From Pseudomonas poae (GTDB taxonomy: Bacteria > Pseudomonadota > Gammaproteobacteria > Pseudomonadales > Pseudomonadaceae): 64,000 nt of DNA. How positions within the stretch are numbered: position 1 is the first letter of the stretch; the number at the start of each line of letters is the position of its first letter. The notes below the pieces were generated by a model. The model was not told the origin of the DNA, did not search any database, and saw only the letters and a program-made list of their open reading frames with translations. The stretch covers positions 253,001-317,000 of the forward strand of contig CP110972.1 in the NCBI GenBank assembly GCA_028869255.1, read 5' to 3'. The position numbers were made by a program, and so were the translations under genes. This document shows, piece by piece, positions 8,923-17,713 of the stretch.

Positions 8923-9324
8923 TCACGCGGGCTTTGCGAGGCGTTCGGGGCGGGACCAGATCCATAGGTTGCCCAGGCTCATCCCGCCGATCGCCAGGTA
9001 AATCGGCCAGCCGTGATCGAGCATCACCAGCATCAGAATGGCGCACAGCAGCATGCTTACCGTGGCGCTGACCTTGGCCCGGCGGGCGATGATCTTGCCA
9101 TTGCGCCAATTGAACAGGATCGGTCCGAACAGCCGGTGGTTCTCCAGCCAGGCGCTGAGGCGTGGCGAGCTTTTAGTGGCGGCCCAGGCGGCAAGCAGAA
9201 TGAATTCGGTGGTGGGCAAACCCGGTATGACAATCGCCACCAGCCCGATGCCCAGGCTGACGTAGGCCAGCAGGCCGAAGAGGATTTGTGCGATTTTCGA
9301 GGTGGATTGGGTTTTGCCGGTCAT
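8923..9324 (-). CDS. YbaN-family (DUF454) small inner-membrane protein
   Basis: A 133-residue protein matching the DUF454/YbaN family in length and pattern: an N-terminal membrane segment with the signature GIGLVAIVIPGLPTTEFILL, the block SWLENHRLFGPIL, and two further hydrophobic segments (VSMLLCAILMLVML, IYLAIGGMSLGNLWIW). The ATG at 9324 is preferred; an in-frame GTG at 9339 is also possible, and neither has a strong ribosome site. The family has no established function. Confidence 0.85.
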   Translation of the reverse strand: MTGKTQSTSKIAQILFGLLAYVSLGIGLVAIVIPGLPTTEFILLAAWAATKSSPRLSAWLENHRLFGPILFNWRNGKIIARRAKVSATVSMLLCAILMLVMLDHGWPIYLAIGGMSLGNLWIWSRPERLAKPA

Positions 9325-9366
9325 ATATAGGGTGATCACAGAAAATCAGTTGAAATGAGATCCAAA

Positions 9367-9455
9367 TGTGGGAGCGGGCTTGCTCGCGAAGGCTGTGTGC
9401 CAGTCGACGTATTCATGACTGAACCACCGCCTTCGCGAGCAAGCCCGCTCCCACA
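9367..9455. repeat. REPIN (canonical REP doublet)
   Basis: Inverted REP units GGGAGCGGGCTTGCTCGCGA and complement flank about 40 variable bases, upstream of the DUF454 gene and downstream of hemO. Confidence 0.95.
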
Positions 9456-9479
9456 TTTTTATCGCATTCCAATCAAAGG

Positions 9480-10088
9480 TCAGGCCAATTCAGGGGCGCT
9501 AGCGTACGCCTGTTCCAGCAATACGGTGAAGCGCACAAACGCGTCGATCGCGCCTTTTTCCACAGCGGCTTCTTCTTCGGCGCTGAACTCCAGCGCGTCC
9601 AGGGTGCGGGTGAAGCTTTTCCAGCCTTCGGCGCGACCACCGGCCGGTTCGCCGAGGTGGCGGGCGCCGAAGGTTTCGCTCAGGCCCAGGCCCACGGCGC
9701 GTTTGATCAGGAACGCGGCGCCCAGCTTGGAGCCTTCGGACACGAACAGCCAGCCCAGGGCTTCGGCCTTGCTCGGGTTCTTCACGGCGCCGGCGACCGG
9801 TGCCGGTACTTCGGTGTCCAGGTCGCCCAGGTCCAGCCTGGCGGCTTCGGCGCGGCAGCGTGCGGCCAGGTCGGGCACGATCTTGATCAATTCGGCATCG
9901 TTGTACAGGGCCACCAGTTCCGACTGGAACAGGTACTGCGCGACCACAAAGCGCGCAAAGTTGGCTTGGGTCTCAAACGGCGCGTGGGCTTTCACCAAGG
10001 CGTCGAGCTTGGTGTGCGGCTCGTTGGTGATCTGGTTCAGGCGCTGGGAGCGCAGGCTTGGGCGTTCTGCGGTAGGAGAAGCGGTCAT
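9480..10088 (-). CDS. hemO: Biliverdin-producing heme oxygenase
   Basis: A 202-residue protein close in length and sequence pattern to the P. aeruginosa heme oxygenase PigA/HemO. The proximal heme-ligand histidine sits in NEPHTKLDALV (about residue 25), and the distal-helix glycine motif is in SEGSKLGAAFLIKRA. The reaction cleaves heme to biliverdin, Fe(II) and CO in the cytoplasm, releasing iron. It lies downstream of the TonB-dependent heme receptor, separated by a terminator, so it probably also has its own promoter. Context and motifs agree, so the call is firm. Confidence 0.93.
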   Translation of the reverse strand: MTASPTAERPSLRSQRLNQITNEPHTKLDALVKAHAPFETQANFARFVVAQYLFQSELVALYNDAELIKIVPDLAARCRAEAARLDLGDLDTEVPAPVAGAVKNPSKAEALGWLFVSEGSKLGAAFLIKRAVGLGLSETFGARHLGEPAGGRAEGWKSFTRTLDALEFSAEEEAAVEKGAIDAFVRFTVLLEQAYASAPELA

Positions 10089-10172
10089 GAAAAAGTCCTT
10101 GAGAAGGGGGAGCGCCTTGTTGCTCTAAAGAGAGCCGTTATCAAATAGACGAACAAGAAGACGCGGCACAGT

Positions 10173-10213
10173 AAAAAAACCTCACCTCGTCGCTGAATTT
10201 CCGACGAGGTGAG
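10173..10213 (-). terminator. Rho-independent terminator after the TonB receptor gene
   Basis: On the minus strand CTCACCTCGTCG pairs perfectly with CGACGAGGTGAG across a nine-base loop and is followed by seven T residues. It separates the receptor transcript from hemO. Confidence 0.85.
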
Positions 10214-10223
10214 TCAGGCGCTA

Positions 10224-12788
10224 TCAGATGTCCCAGATGACGTTGATCGCAAAGTTGCGACCGGGCTGGGTCAGGCGGTCGAGGTTGGCAGGTGCGGTCA
10301 CAGCAGCTTCGCCGACGCTGTCGTAACTGCGCACGTCATCCCAGTTCCAGTACTTCTTGTCGGTGAGGTTGTAGAGGCCACCGTTGATGGTCACGTCCTG
10401 GGTGACTTTGTAGAAGGCCGTCAGGTCGAGAATGCCGAAGCCTGGGGTCTTGAACGGGGCGCCGGTGCTGCCGTCGGGGGCGTGGAACGTGTTGCTGTCG
10501 ACACGATCCTGCTTTTTCACCAGGGTCCAGCTCAGCAGGCCGCCGTAGGTGTCCTGGTCGTAGCCCAGGCCGAATACGCCCTTGAGCGGGTTGACGCTGT
10601 TGAGCGGTTCGCCGGTGTCGTCGTTGCGGCCGTAGGCATAGGAGACCGAACCTTGGGTGTAGAGGCCCTGTGGGGCGCCGAATGCGTCCAGGTTCAGACG
10701 GCCCTTGGCTTCCGCGCCCTTGATGGTGGCGTGCTTGATGTTGACGGCCTGGAACTGTTCGACGGTGCCGCCGACGATGGCGTTGTCTTCGTCGATAAAG
10801 TCGCGGTACTTGTTATAGAACACCGCGATTTCGAAGGAGCCCTCGTCGAACTTGCCACGAATCCCGGTTTCGACGCCTTTGCTGGTTTCCGGCTTGAGGT
10901 CGGGGTTCGGCTCCACGGTGTAGCCCAGGTTCAGGTTTTCAAAGCGGCCGTACAGCGCCTTGGCGGAGGGCGTGCGGAAACCTTCGGCATATTGGCCGAA
11001 CCAGGTGTATTGATCGGTCAGGGCGTAGGTCAGGCCAAATTTGGGCGTGACGCGGTGCCAGGTTTTTTCCTTGTCGCTCACGGGGACCGTGCCGGTCGGG
11101 TTTACCGTATTGAGGAACTCCTGGGTCAGCTTGGGTTTGAGCTGGGTGTAGTCGTAGCGCACGGCGGGCAGGAAGGTCCATTTGTCCCAGCTGATCTGGT
11201 CCTGCGCGAACAGCGAATAGGTGTTGATGGTCGGGTCGGGGAAGTCGCTGGACTTTTTCACACTGTCGCTGCTGACCGGGCTGGGCGCGCCGATGGCGGT
11301 GCAACCACTGCCGACGGCCACGCAGGTGGCGTTGCCTTCGCGCGAGCCGGTGACTTTCTGCTGTTTGAGGGTGGTGCCGTAAGTCACTTGGTGATCGGTG
11401 TCACCGAGGCTGAAGGCTTTGTCCAGTTGTGCGTCGAACACCCACTGTTTTTCTTCGTAAAGGGTGTCGCGGGTGCGCAACACGCGACGGCCGGACTGAT
11501 AGATCTCGGCCGTGGTCTGGTCGGTCTTGGCGATCTGGTAATTGAGGCTGGTCTTGATGCGGTCGGCAATCGGCGATTCCAGCGCGAAGGCGTTTTCCAG
11601 GCCGAAACGTTCACGGGTGATGGTGTCGTTGCCACGGCGGTCACGGTAGAGGTTGAAGCCTCGGCCGCCAACAAACGGGCCGCCCACGGCGTTCTTCAGG
11701 TTGACGTCGCGATCATCCTTGTACTTCTCGTACGTCAGGCCCAAGCGATTGTCATCACCGTAATTCCAGCCCAACTTGGCCAGCACGTTGGTGGTGCGCG
11801 CTTCTTCCGGGTTGGCGCCCGTGCGGGCCAGGCCGGTGGCGTTGTTGCCATCGTAGGATTCGGTTTCATGGCCATTGCGCTGGCTCACGTGCAGCAAGCC
11901 GTCGAAGTCCTGCACGCGGCCGGCGACGGTGCCGGAGGTCAGCCAGCTCTCGTCGGCGGAGCTGTAGCCGGTCTTCAGGCGGGCGCCGACGTCCTGGCCG
12001 GGCTTGATGATGTCATCCGGGTCGAGGGTGAAATAGCTCACTGCGCCGCCGATGGCGCTGCTGCCGTAGAGCGCCGAGGCCGGGCCGCGCAGGATCTCCA
12101 CGCGCTTGACGATTTCCGGGTCGACGTAGTTGCGACGGGTCTTGGCGTAGGGGCCGTTGAAGAAGTTGCCGGGCACTTCGACGCCGTCCACTTGGGTGAG
12201 GATGCGGTCGCCGTCGATGCCGCGAATGTTGTAGCCGGCGTTACCCGAACGGGTACCGGCGCCGCCCACCGAGACGCCGGGCTCGTAGCGCACCAGTTCG
12301 CGGATGTTGTTGACGTTCTGACGGTCCAGCTCCTCGCGCTCGTGCACGCTGACGGTGCTCGGTACGCTGTTCACGTCCTGCTCGTTACGCGTGGCGCTGA
12401 TGGTCACCTGTTGCAGGTTGAGGGTGCTGCCGGCCACGCGCTTTTCCAGGACGATATTGTTGCTGCCCAATTTGCGATAGCTCAGGTTGGTCCCCACCAA
12501 CAGCCGGTCCAGGGCTTTTTCCGGCGACAGTGCTCCGCGCACGCCAGGCGACGACACGCCCTGGCCGAGTTCCGCCGGCAGGCCGACTTGCCAGCCGGTC
12601 ACGACGGTAAAGGCGTTGAGTGCCGAGACCAGCGGCTGTTGCTCGATGCTGAAGCTGTAGTTGCCGTGGCTGCGCGGGGCAGGTTCGGCGGCGGTGGCGG
12701 CCATGGTCGGCACGCCGGCCAGCAGGATGGCCGCAGTCAGCAAGGACAGGACGGGCGAAGAGGACCGGCGGTTGAAACGAGAGGACAT
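10224..12788 (-). CDS. TonB-dependent heme/hemoglobin-type receptor with signalling domain (Hxu-like)
   Basis: An 854-residue outer-membrane receptor. After the signal peptide comes a secretin/TonB short N-terminal domain (about 45-115, YSFSIEQQPLVSALNAF), which marks a transducer that talks to a FecR protein. The TonB box region (VTISATRNEQDVNS), plug domain (YEPGVSVGGAGTRSGNAGYN) and a 22-strand barrel ending in aromatic VIWDI follow. The heme-receptor motifs FRAP and NPNL appear as FRTP and NPDL, without the usual histidine between them. Neighbouring sigma factor, FecR and heme oxygenase support heme as substrate; P. aeruginosa HxuIRA is the nearest model. The ATG at 12788 gives a proper signal peptide and has GGAG upstream. 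Confidence 0.9.
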   Translation of the reverse strand: MSSRFNRRSSSPVLSLLTAAILLAGVPTMAATAAEPAPRSHGNYSFSIEQQPLVSALNAFTVVTGWQVGLPAELGQGVSSPGVRGALSPEKALDRLLVGTNLSYRKLGSNNIVLEKRVAGSTLNLQQVTISATRNEQDVNSVPSTVSVHEREELDRQNVNNIRELVRYEPGVSVGGAGTRSGNAGYNIRGIDGDRILTQVDGVEVPGNFFNGPYAKTRRNYVDPEIVKRVEILRGPASALYGSSAIGGAVSYFTLDPDDIIKPGQDVGARLKTGYSSADESWLTSGTVAGRVQDFDGLLHVSQRNGHETESYDGNNATGLARTGANPEEARTTNVLAKLGWNYGDDNRLGLTYEKYKDDRDVNLKNAVGGPFVGGRGFNLYRDRRGNDTITRERFGLENAFALESPIADRIKTSLNYQIAKTDQTTAEIYQSGRRVLRTRDTLYEEKQWVFDAQLDKAFSLGDTDHQVTYGTTLKQQKVTGSREGNATCVAVGSGCTAIGAPSPVSSDSVKKSSDFPDPTINTYSLFAQDQISWDKWTFLPAVRYDYTQLKPKLTQEFLNTVNPTGTVPVSDKEKTWHRVTPKFGLTYALTDQYTWFGQYAEGFRTPSAKALYGRFENLNLGYTVEPNPDLKPETSKGVETGIRGKFDEGSFEIAVFYNKYRDFIDEDNAIVGGTVEQFQAVNIKHATIKGAEAKGRLNLDAFGAPQGLYTQGSVSYAYGRNDDTGEPLNSVNPLKGVFGLGYDQDTYGGLLSWTLVKKQDRVDSNTFHAPDGSTGAPFKTPGFGILDLTAFYKVTQDVTINGGLYNLTDKKYWNWDDVRSYDSVGEAAVTAPANLDRLTQPGRNFAINVIWDI

Positions 12789-12889
12789 CGAGAGCGCTCC
12801 GGAAGGTACGAATCTTATAGTTGCGAACTGAATCAAATAGGAATCAGTTGCATTGGCTAAGACGAGACGTACCGCCGAAGGCTATCGAG

Positions 12890-12907
12890 TAAAAATAATT
12901 CTCATTT
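12890..12907 (-). promoter_or_regulatory. Possible Fur-like AT-rich site in front of the receptor gene
   Basis: On the minus strand AAATGAGAATTATTTTTACT resembles the AATGAGAATTATT form of many Fur boxes. It overlaps the end of the fecR gene, about 110 bases before the receptor start. Palindromy is only partial. Confidence 0.4.
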
Positions 12908-13874
12908 AGTTCAAAATCACCAGTGCCGGGTATTCCGACAGCTTGGCCGAGGTGATGTGTGCCAGGGAACGCACCACGTCCAGCGGCTGGTCGAGGCGAT
13001 AGTTGCCGGTGACGGCTGTGCTTGCGAGCTTGTCGTTGGTGTTGACGATCCAGCCGGGGTAATAGCGGCGCAGCTCGGCGAGCACTTCGCTCATCGGGCA
13101 GTTTTCGAACACCAGCCGGCCTTGCACCCAGGCCAGGTCTTTGTTGGCATCCAGCTTGGCCGGCGGGCCAAAGCCTTTGGGCCCGATGCGGATGCTTTCA
13201 CCGGCCCGCAGGCGCACGCGGGCATCGTCGAAGGTGTTGCTCAGGTCTACGTCACCGCGCTGCACTTGCACCTGGGCTTCGCCATTGAGGTAGCGCACGG
13301 CGAAGGCGGTATCGCGCACGCTGGCGCGCACCGGGCCGGCGTCGATTTCCAGCGGCAGGCCATGGCTGGGGGCGATTTCGAAAAACGCCTCGCCCTGGTA
13401 CAGGCGGGCCATGCGCTGGTGGTCCTTGATGCTGCTGGAAAACGCCGAGTTGGTGTTCAGCAACACTTTCGAGCCATCGTCCAGCTGCAGGCGCTGGCGT
13501 TCGCCCACCACCGTGAGGTGGTCGGCCTGCAGGCGCACCGGCAGGTTGCTGAAGCTGAACAGGCCGATCAACAGCACTGCGGCGGTGGCCAGCGGTTTCC
13601 AATGCGGGCGGATACGGCGCCAGGCGCTGGGTTTGCGCGGTGCCGCCAGGGCCACGGCGGCGCTGTGCACCGGCGCGCCACCCCAGGCGGCCTGGGCTTT
13701 GCCGAAGGCGTGAACGTGGGCCGGGTCGCTGGCCAGCCAGGCTTCGAATTCGGCCTGTTGCCCGGGCTGCGGGCACTGTAAGACGATCAGCCAGTCGAGG
13801 GCTTGGTCCATAGCCAGGTCTTGCAACACCTCATGAGCCAGCTCATGGGGGCGCAGTTTATTCGGGTCCGTCAC
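12906..13874 (-). CDS. FecR-family transmembrane anti-sigma/sigma regulator
   Basis: A 322-residue protein with the standard FecR layout: a cytoplasmic DUF4880 domain (AMDQALDWLIVLQ, FEAWLASDPAHVHAF), one membrane segment at about 93-112 (ATAAVLLIGLFSFSNLPV), and a periplasmic FecR domain (GERQRLQLDDGSKVLLNTNS, YQGEAFFEI) ending in a C-terminal domain that would bind the receptor's signalling domain. It passes the heme-occupied signal from the receptor to the ECF sigma factor encoded 74 bases upstream. The start is a GTG at 13874. Confidence 0.92.
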   Translation of the reverse strand: MTDPNKLRPHELAHEVLQDLAMDQALDWLIVLQCPQPGQQAEFEAWLASDPAHVHAFGKAQAAWGGAPVHSAAVALAAPRKPSAWRRIRPHWKPLATAAVLLIGLFSFSNLPVRLQADHLTVVGERQRLQLDDGSKVLLNTNSAFSSSIKDHQRMARLYQGEAFFEIAPSHGLPLEIDAGPVRASVRDTAFAVRYLNGEAQVQVQRGDVDLSNTFDDARVRLRAGESIRIGPKGFGPPAKLDANKDLAWVQGRLVFENCPMSEVLAELRRYYPGWIVNTNDKLASTAVTGNYRLDQPLDVVRSLAHITSAKLSEYPALVILN

Positions 13875-13948
13875 GGTGTGCCTCGGGTCTTCGCCACGTT
13901 CTATTCATCTTTCCTACGGCCTTGGTCGACATTACTGTCGGAGGAAGC

Positions 13949-14467
13949 TTAAGGCCGATCCAGCCGTTCGGCCACACCTACACAGATGGCCATGATCAAT
14001 TTCAGTTCCTTTTGCACGGTGCTCAAGGACACTTCCAACTGGTCGGCGATCTCCTGGTAGCTGCAGCCGTGCAGGCGGCTGAGGATGAAAATCTTCTGCT
14101 GACGGGCACTCAACTGGCCCAGGCTGACACTCAGGTGCTCCAGCAATTGCTCGGCCTGGGTTGCGTCTTCGGGCGTGCTGATGGGGGCGGCGACGCTTTG
14201 CAAGATGTCCAGCGGGACATCCTCCTGCAGCGTGCGAGACTGAATCCTGCGCGAACGCAGGTGATCCAGCGCGAGGTTGCGTGCGGTCTGGTAAACGAAG
14301 GGTTCGAGATGATCGATCGGCCGCTCGCTGAGGGCCCGGGTGACGCGCAGGTAGGTTTCCTGCAACAGGTCCTCGGCGGTGCTGTGGTTATTCACCATCC
14401 GCTGCAAGGTGCGTAGCAGAATCACCCGTTGGGTGAGAAAGACTTGGTTGAAGCGAGATTGGCTCAC
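13949..14467 (-). CDS. ECF sigma factor of the iron-starvation (FecI-like) class
   Basis: A 172-residue ECF sigma factor. Region 2 is visible as AEDLLQETYLRVTRAL and FVYQTARNLALDHLRSRR, and region 4 as LSARQQKIFILSRLHGCSYQ followed by IADQLEVSLSTVQKELKL with its helix-turn-helix. With FecR and a transducer-type TonB receptor it forms a cell-surface signalling system, expected to drive the receptor gene when heme binds. The start is GTG at 14467 (GTGAGCCAA). A strong Fur box lies 26 bases upstream, so iron starvation should induce it. Confidence 0.93.
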   Translation of the reverse strand: MSQSRFNQVFLTQRVILLRTLQRMVNNHSTAEDLLQETYLRVTRALSERPIDHLEPFVYQTARNLALDHLRSRRIQSRTLQEDVPLDILQSVAAPISTPEDATQAEQLLEHLSVSLGQLSARQQKIFILSRLHGCSYQEIADQLEVSLSTVQKELKLIMAICVGVAERLDRP

Positions 14468-14492
14468 AGTGATACCAGACCGATTTGCAGTT

Positions 14493-14511
14493 AATGATAA
14501 TGCTTATCATC
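14493..14511 (-). promoter_or_regulatory. Fur box controlling the heme-uptake sigma gene
   Basis: AATGATAATGCTTATCATC contains the near-perfect 7-1-7 palindrome TGATAAT-G-CTTATCA, the classic Fur operator form, placed over the expected promoter of the sigma factor. Confidence 0.88.
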
Positions 14512-14557
14512 AACTCAAATGGCAAGCAGCACTTTCTACGGATTAGCGCAGGCCAAA

Positions 14558-14644
14558 TGTGGGAGCGGGCTTGCTCGCGAAGGCTGTTACCTCAGTTCTT
14601 CTGAATACCGAGGTGATGCATTCGCGAGCAAGCCCGCTCCCACA
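14558..14644. repeat. REPIN (canonical REP doublet)
   Basis: Inverted REP units TGTGGGAGCGGGCTTGCTCG and complement flank a variable centre with its own inner stem (ACCTCAG / CCGAGGT). It lies between the gap stop and the sigma-gene promoter. Confidence 0.95.
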
Positions 14645-14663
14645 CAAGCCCACTCTTGCCGGA

Positions 14664-15665
14664 CTATTCGGCGTTGCACAGCGCCAGGCAGTTATCCAGC
14701 ATACGGTTGGAGAAGCCCCACTCGTTGTCATACCAGGCCAGCACTTTCAGCAGCTTGCCGCTGACCTTGGTGTGGTTGGCATCGAAAATCGACGACAGTG
14801 GGTTATGGTTGAAGTCACTGGAAACCAGCGGCAGGGTGTTGTAGCCGAGGATTTTCGAGTGCTGGCTTGCTTCTTTGAGCAGCGCGTTGACTTGCTCGGC
14901 CGTGGCGTCTTTTTTCAGCTGCACGGTGAGGTCCACCAGCGACACGTTGATCACCGGTACACGCACCGCCATGCCGGTCAGCTTGCCCGCCAGTTCCGGC
15001 AGCACCAGGCCGACTGCTTCGGCGGCCCCGGTTTTGCTCGGGATCATGTTCTGGGTGGCCGAGCGCGCGCGGTACGGGTCGGTGTGGTAGACGTCAGTCA
15101 GGTTCTGGTCGTTGGTGTAGGCGTGGATGGTGGTCATCAGGCCGCTTTCGATGCCCAGTTCGCGGTGCAGCACTTGGGCGACCGGCGCCAGGCAGTTGGT
15201 GGTGCAGGAAGCGTTGGAGATGATCTGGTGGGATTGACGCAAAATGTCATGATTCACCCCGTAAACCACGGTGGCGTCCGCGCCTTTGGCCGGGGCGGAG
15301 ATGATTACCTTGCGGGCACCGGCGGTAATATGCGCGGCAGCCTTGTCACGGTCGGTGAACAGGCCGGTGCACTCGAACACCACGTCGATCTTGTGCGCAG
15401 CCCACGGCAGGTCGGCGGGGTTGCGAATGGCACTGACGGCAATCCGGTCACCATTGACGGTCAGGCTTTCCTGATCGTGGGCGACCTCTGCGTCGAAAGT
15501 GCCATGCACGGTGTCGTATTTCAGCAGGTGGGCATTGATCGAACTGTCGCCCAAATCGTTGATGGCGACGATCTGCAAATCCTGGCGATAGCCTTGGGTA
15601 TACAGTGCGCGCAGGACATTACGGCCGATACGGCCAAAACCATTGATTGCGATACGAAGAGTCAT
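14664..15665 (-). CDS. gap: Glyceraldehyde-3-phosphate dehydrogenase, type I
   Basis: A 333-residue enzyme with the Rossmann motif [10 protein letters not shown] at residues 7-16, an aspartate at 37 (INDLGD) that favours NAD over NADP, and the catalytic block [12 protein letters not shown] with the nucleophile Cys154. [12 protein letters not shown] near the C terminus is also diagnostic. It oxidises glyceraldehyde 3-phosphate to 1,3-bisphosphoglycerate. It is divergent from edd-glk-gltR-gltS, the arrangement of the HexR-controlled glucose genes of Pseudomonas, so it works downstream of the Entner-Doudoroff pathway. A HexR-type site lies 25 bases before its start. Confidence 0.96.
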   Translation of the reverse strand: MTLRIAINGFGRIGRNVLRALYTQGYRQDLQIVAINDLGDSSINAHLLKYDTVHGTFDAEVAHDQESLTVNGDRIAVSAIRNPADLPWAAHKIDVVFECTGLFTDRDKAAAHITAGARKVIISAPAKGADATVVYGVNHDILRQSHQIISNASCTTNCLAPVAQVLHRELGIESGLMTTIHAYTNDQNLTDVYHTDPYRARSATQNMIPSKTGAAEAVGLVLPELAGKLTGMAVRVPVINVSLVDLTVQLKKDATAEQVNALLKEASQHSKILGYNTLPLVSSDFNHNPLSSIFDANHTKVSGKLLKVLAWYDNEWGFSNRMLDNCLALCNAE

Positions 15666-15689
15666 TGGAAAGTGCCTGTCGTCGATTTG

Positions 15690-15704
15690 TTGTAAGAATT
15701 ACAA
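15690..15704. promoter_or_regulatory. HexR operator, gap side
   Basis: TTGTAAGAATTACAA fits the HexR consensus TTGT-N7/8-ACAA exactly (N7) and is itself a perfect palindrome except for its centre. It is 25 bases upstream of gap. Confidence 0.85.
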
Positions 15705-15751
15705 GATTATTCGCATAAAAATAGAAAACAAGCCTTTTTAGTGGCAATATT

Positions 15752-15766
15752 TTGTTCAATCTACAA
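15752..15766. promoter_or_regulatory. HexR operator, edd side
   Basis: TTGTTCAATCTACAA fits TTGT-N7-ACAA exactly. It lies 120 bases upstream of the edd start, 62 bases from the gap-side site. Confidence 0.85.
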
Positions 15767-15886
15767 CGAGTGACCTGAATCAACTGGTCCGATGATTCAA
15801 ACGACACCCTGCCATCCCATGCGCTGCGGGCGTTTGATCAACCCAGGAACGAGGGTCGCCACATCCGTTAGCCTGGAGTTCTACAC

Positions 15887-17713
15887 ATGCATCCCCGCGT
15901 TATTGAGGTCACCGAACGGCTTATCGCCCGCAGTCGTGCAACCCGCGAGGCTTACCTTGCGCTCATTCGCGGCGCCGCCAGCGACGGTCCGATGCGCGGT
16001 AAGCTGCAATGCGCCAACTTTGCCCACGGCGTGGCCGGGTGTGGCACTGAAGATAAAAATAGTCTGCGAATGATGAATGCCGCCAACGTGGCAATTGTTT
16101 CGTCATATAACGACATGCTTTCGGCGCACCAGCCGTACGAACATTTCCCTGAACAAATCAAGAAAGCCCTGCGCGAAGTCGGCTCGGTCGGCCAGTTCGC
16201 CGGCGGCACGCCCGCCATGTGCGACGGCGTAACCCAGGGCGAGCCCGGCATGGAGTTGAGCCTGCTCAGCCGTGAAGTCATCGCGATGTCCACGGCGGTA
16301 GCGCTGTCCCACAACATGTTCGACGCCGCGCTGATGTTGGGTATCTGCGACAAGATCGTCCCCGGCCTGATGATGGGCGCGCTGCGCTACGGCCACCTGC
16401 CGATGATCTTTGTCCCGGGCGGCCCGATGCCGTCGGGTATTTCCAACAAGCAGAAAGCCGATGTGCGCCAGCGCTACGCCGAAGGCAAGGCCACCCGCGA
16501 AGAGCTGTTGGAATCGGAGATGAAGTCCTACCACAGCCCCGGCACCTGCACGTTCTACGGCACCGCGAACACCAACCAGTTGCTGATGGAAGTGATGGGC
16601 CTGCACTTGCCGGGAGCGTCGTTCGTCAACCCGTACACGCCGCTGCGTGATGCGCTGACCCGTGAAGCCGCGCACCAGGTCACGCGACTGACCAAGGCCA
16701 GCGGCAACTTCACGCCGATCGGCGAGATCGTCGACGAAAAATCCATCGTCAACTCCATCGTCGCGCTCAACGCCACCGGCGGTTCCACCAACCACACCCT
16801 GCACATGCCTGCCATCGCCATGTCGGCGGGCATCATCCTCACCTGGCAGGACATGGCCGACCTCTCCGAGGTGGTGCCGACCCTGTCCCACGTGTACCCG
16901 AACGGCAAGGCCGACATCAACCACTTCCAGGCAGCGGGCGGCATGTCGTTCCTGATCCGCGAGCTGCTCGAAGCCGGCCTGCTCCACGAAGACGTCAACA
17001 CCGTGGCCGGCAAGGGCCTGAGCCGTTACACCCAGGAGCCGTTCCTGGTCGACGGCGAACTGATCTGGCGCGATGGTCCGATCGAAAGCCTCGATGAAGC
17101 CATTCTGCGCCCCGTGGCCCGTGCGTTCTCACCCGAAGGCGGCTTGCGGGTGATGGAAGGCAACCTCGGCCGTGGCGTGATGAAAGTCTCCGCCGTGGCC
17201 CTTGAGCACCAGATCGTCGAAGCCCCGGCGGTGGTGTTCCAGGACCAACAAGACCTGGCCGATGCGTTCAAGGCCGGCCAGTTGGAAAAAGACTTTGTCG
17301 CGGTGATGCGCTTCCAGGGCCCGCGCTCGAATGGCATGCCGGAACTGCACAAAATGACGCCGTTCCTCGGCGTGCTGCAGGACCGAGGCTTCAAAGTTGC
17401 CTTGGTGACAGACGGGCGTATGTCCGGCGCGTCGGGTAAGATCCCCGCCGCGATCCACGTGAACCCCGAAGCCCAGAGCGGCGGGCCGCTGGCACGGGTT
17501 AAAGATGGCGATATCATTCGCGTGGATGGCGTGAAGGGCACCTTGGAGCTTAAGGTGGACGCCGAAGAATTTGCAGCGCGCACGCCTGCCACGGGCCTGT
17601 TGGGCAATAACGTGGGGGCCGGTCGCGAGCTGTTTGCATTTATGCGCTTGGCCGCAAGCTCCGCAGAGCAGGGCGCCAGCGCCTTTACCTGTGCCTTGGA
17701 GACGCTTAAGTGA
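15887..17713 (+). CDS. edd: 6-Phosphogluconate dehydratase (Entner-Doudoroff)
   Basis: A 608-residue member of the IlvD/Edd family at the usual Edd length. Conserved blocks include [20 protein letters not shown] near residue 50, [20 protein letters not shown], the cysteine-bearing [12 protein letters not shown] and [16 protein letters not shown], whose cysteines hold the [4Fe-4S] cluster, and [19 protein letters not shown] near the end. It dehydrates 6-phosphogluconate to KDPG, the first committed step of the Entner-Doudoroff pathway. It opens the operon with glk, whose start overlaps its stop, and has GGAG upstream of the ATG. Repression by HexR is expected. Confidence 0.97.
   Translation: MHPRVIEVTERLIARSRATREAYLALIRGAASDGPMRGKLQCANFAHGVAGCGTEDKNSLRMMNAANVAIVSSYNDMLSAHQPYEHFPEQIKKALREVGSVGQFAGGTPAMCDGVTQGEPGMELSLLSREVIAMSTAVALSHNMFDAALMLGICDKIVPGLMMGALRYGHLPMIFVPGGPMPSGISNKQKADVRQRYAEGKATREELLESEMKSYHSPGTCTFYGTANTNQLLMEVMGLHLPGASFVNPYTPLRDALTREAAHQVTRLTKASGNFTPIGEIVDEKSIVNSIVALNATGGSTNHTLHMPAIAMSAGIILTWQDMADLSEVVPTLSHVYPNGKADINHFQAAGGMSFLIRELLEAGLLHEDVNTVAGKGLSRYTQEPFLVDGELIWRDGPIESLDEAILRPVARAFSPEGGLRVMEGNLGRGVMKVSAVALEHQIVEAPAVVFQDQQDLADAFKAGQLEKDFVAVMRFQGPRSNGMPELHKMTPFLGVLQDRGFKVALVTDGRMSGASGKIPAAIHVNPEAQSGGPLARVKDGDIIRVDGVKGTLELKVDAEEFAARTPATGLLGNNVGAGRELFAFMRLAASSAEQGASAFTCALETLK

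Noticed and set aside
10209..12860. Long open frame on the plus strand opposite the TonB receptor gene
   Set aside because: It is a GC-rich shadow of the receptor gene with repetitive low-complexity composition and no start signal.
12885..12911. PvdS-type promoter (TAAAT-N16-CG) before the receptor gene
   Set aside because: TAAAT is followed at the right distance by CGAT rather than CGT, and a heme receptor would be driven by its own sigma factor, so one near match is not enough.
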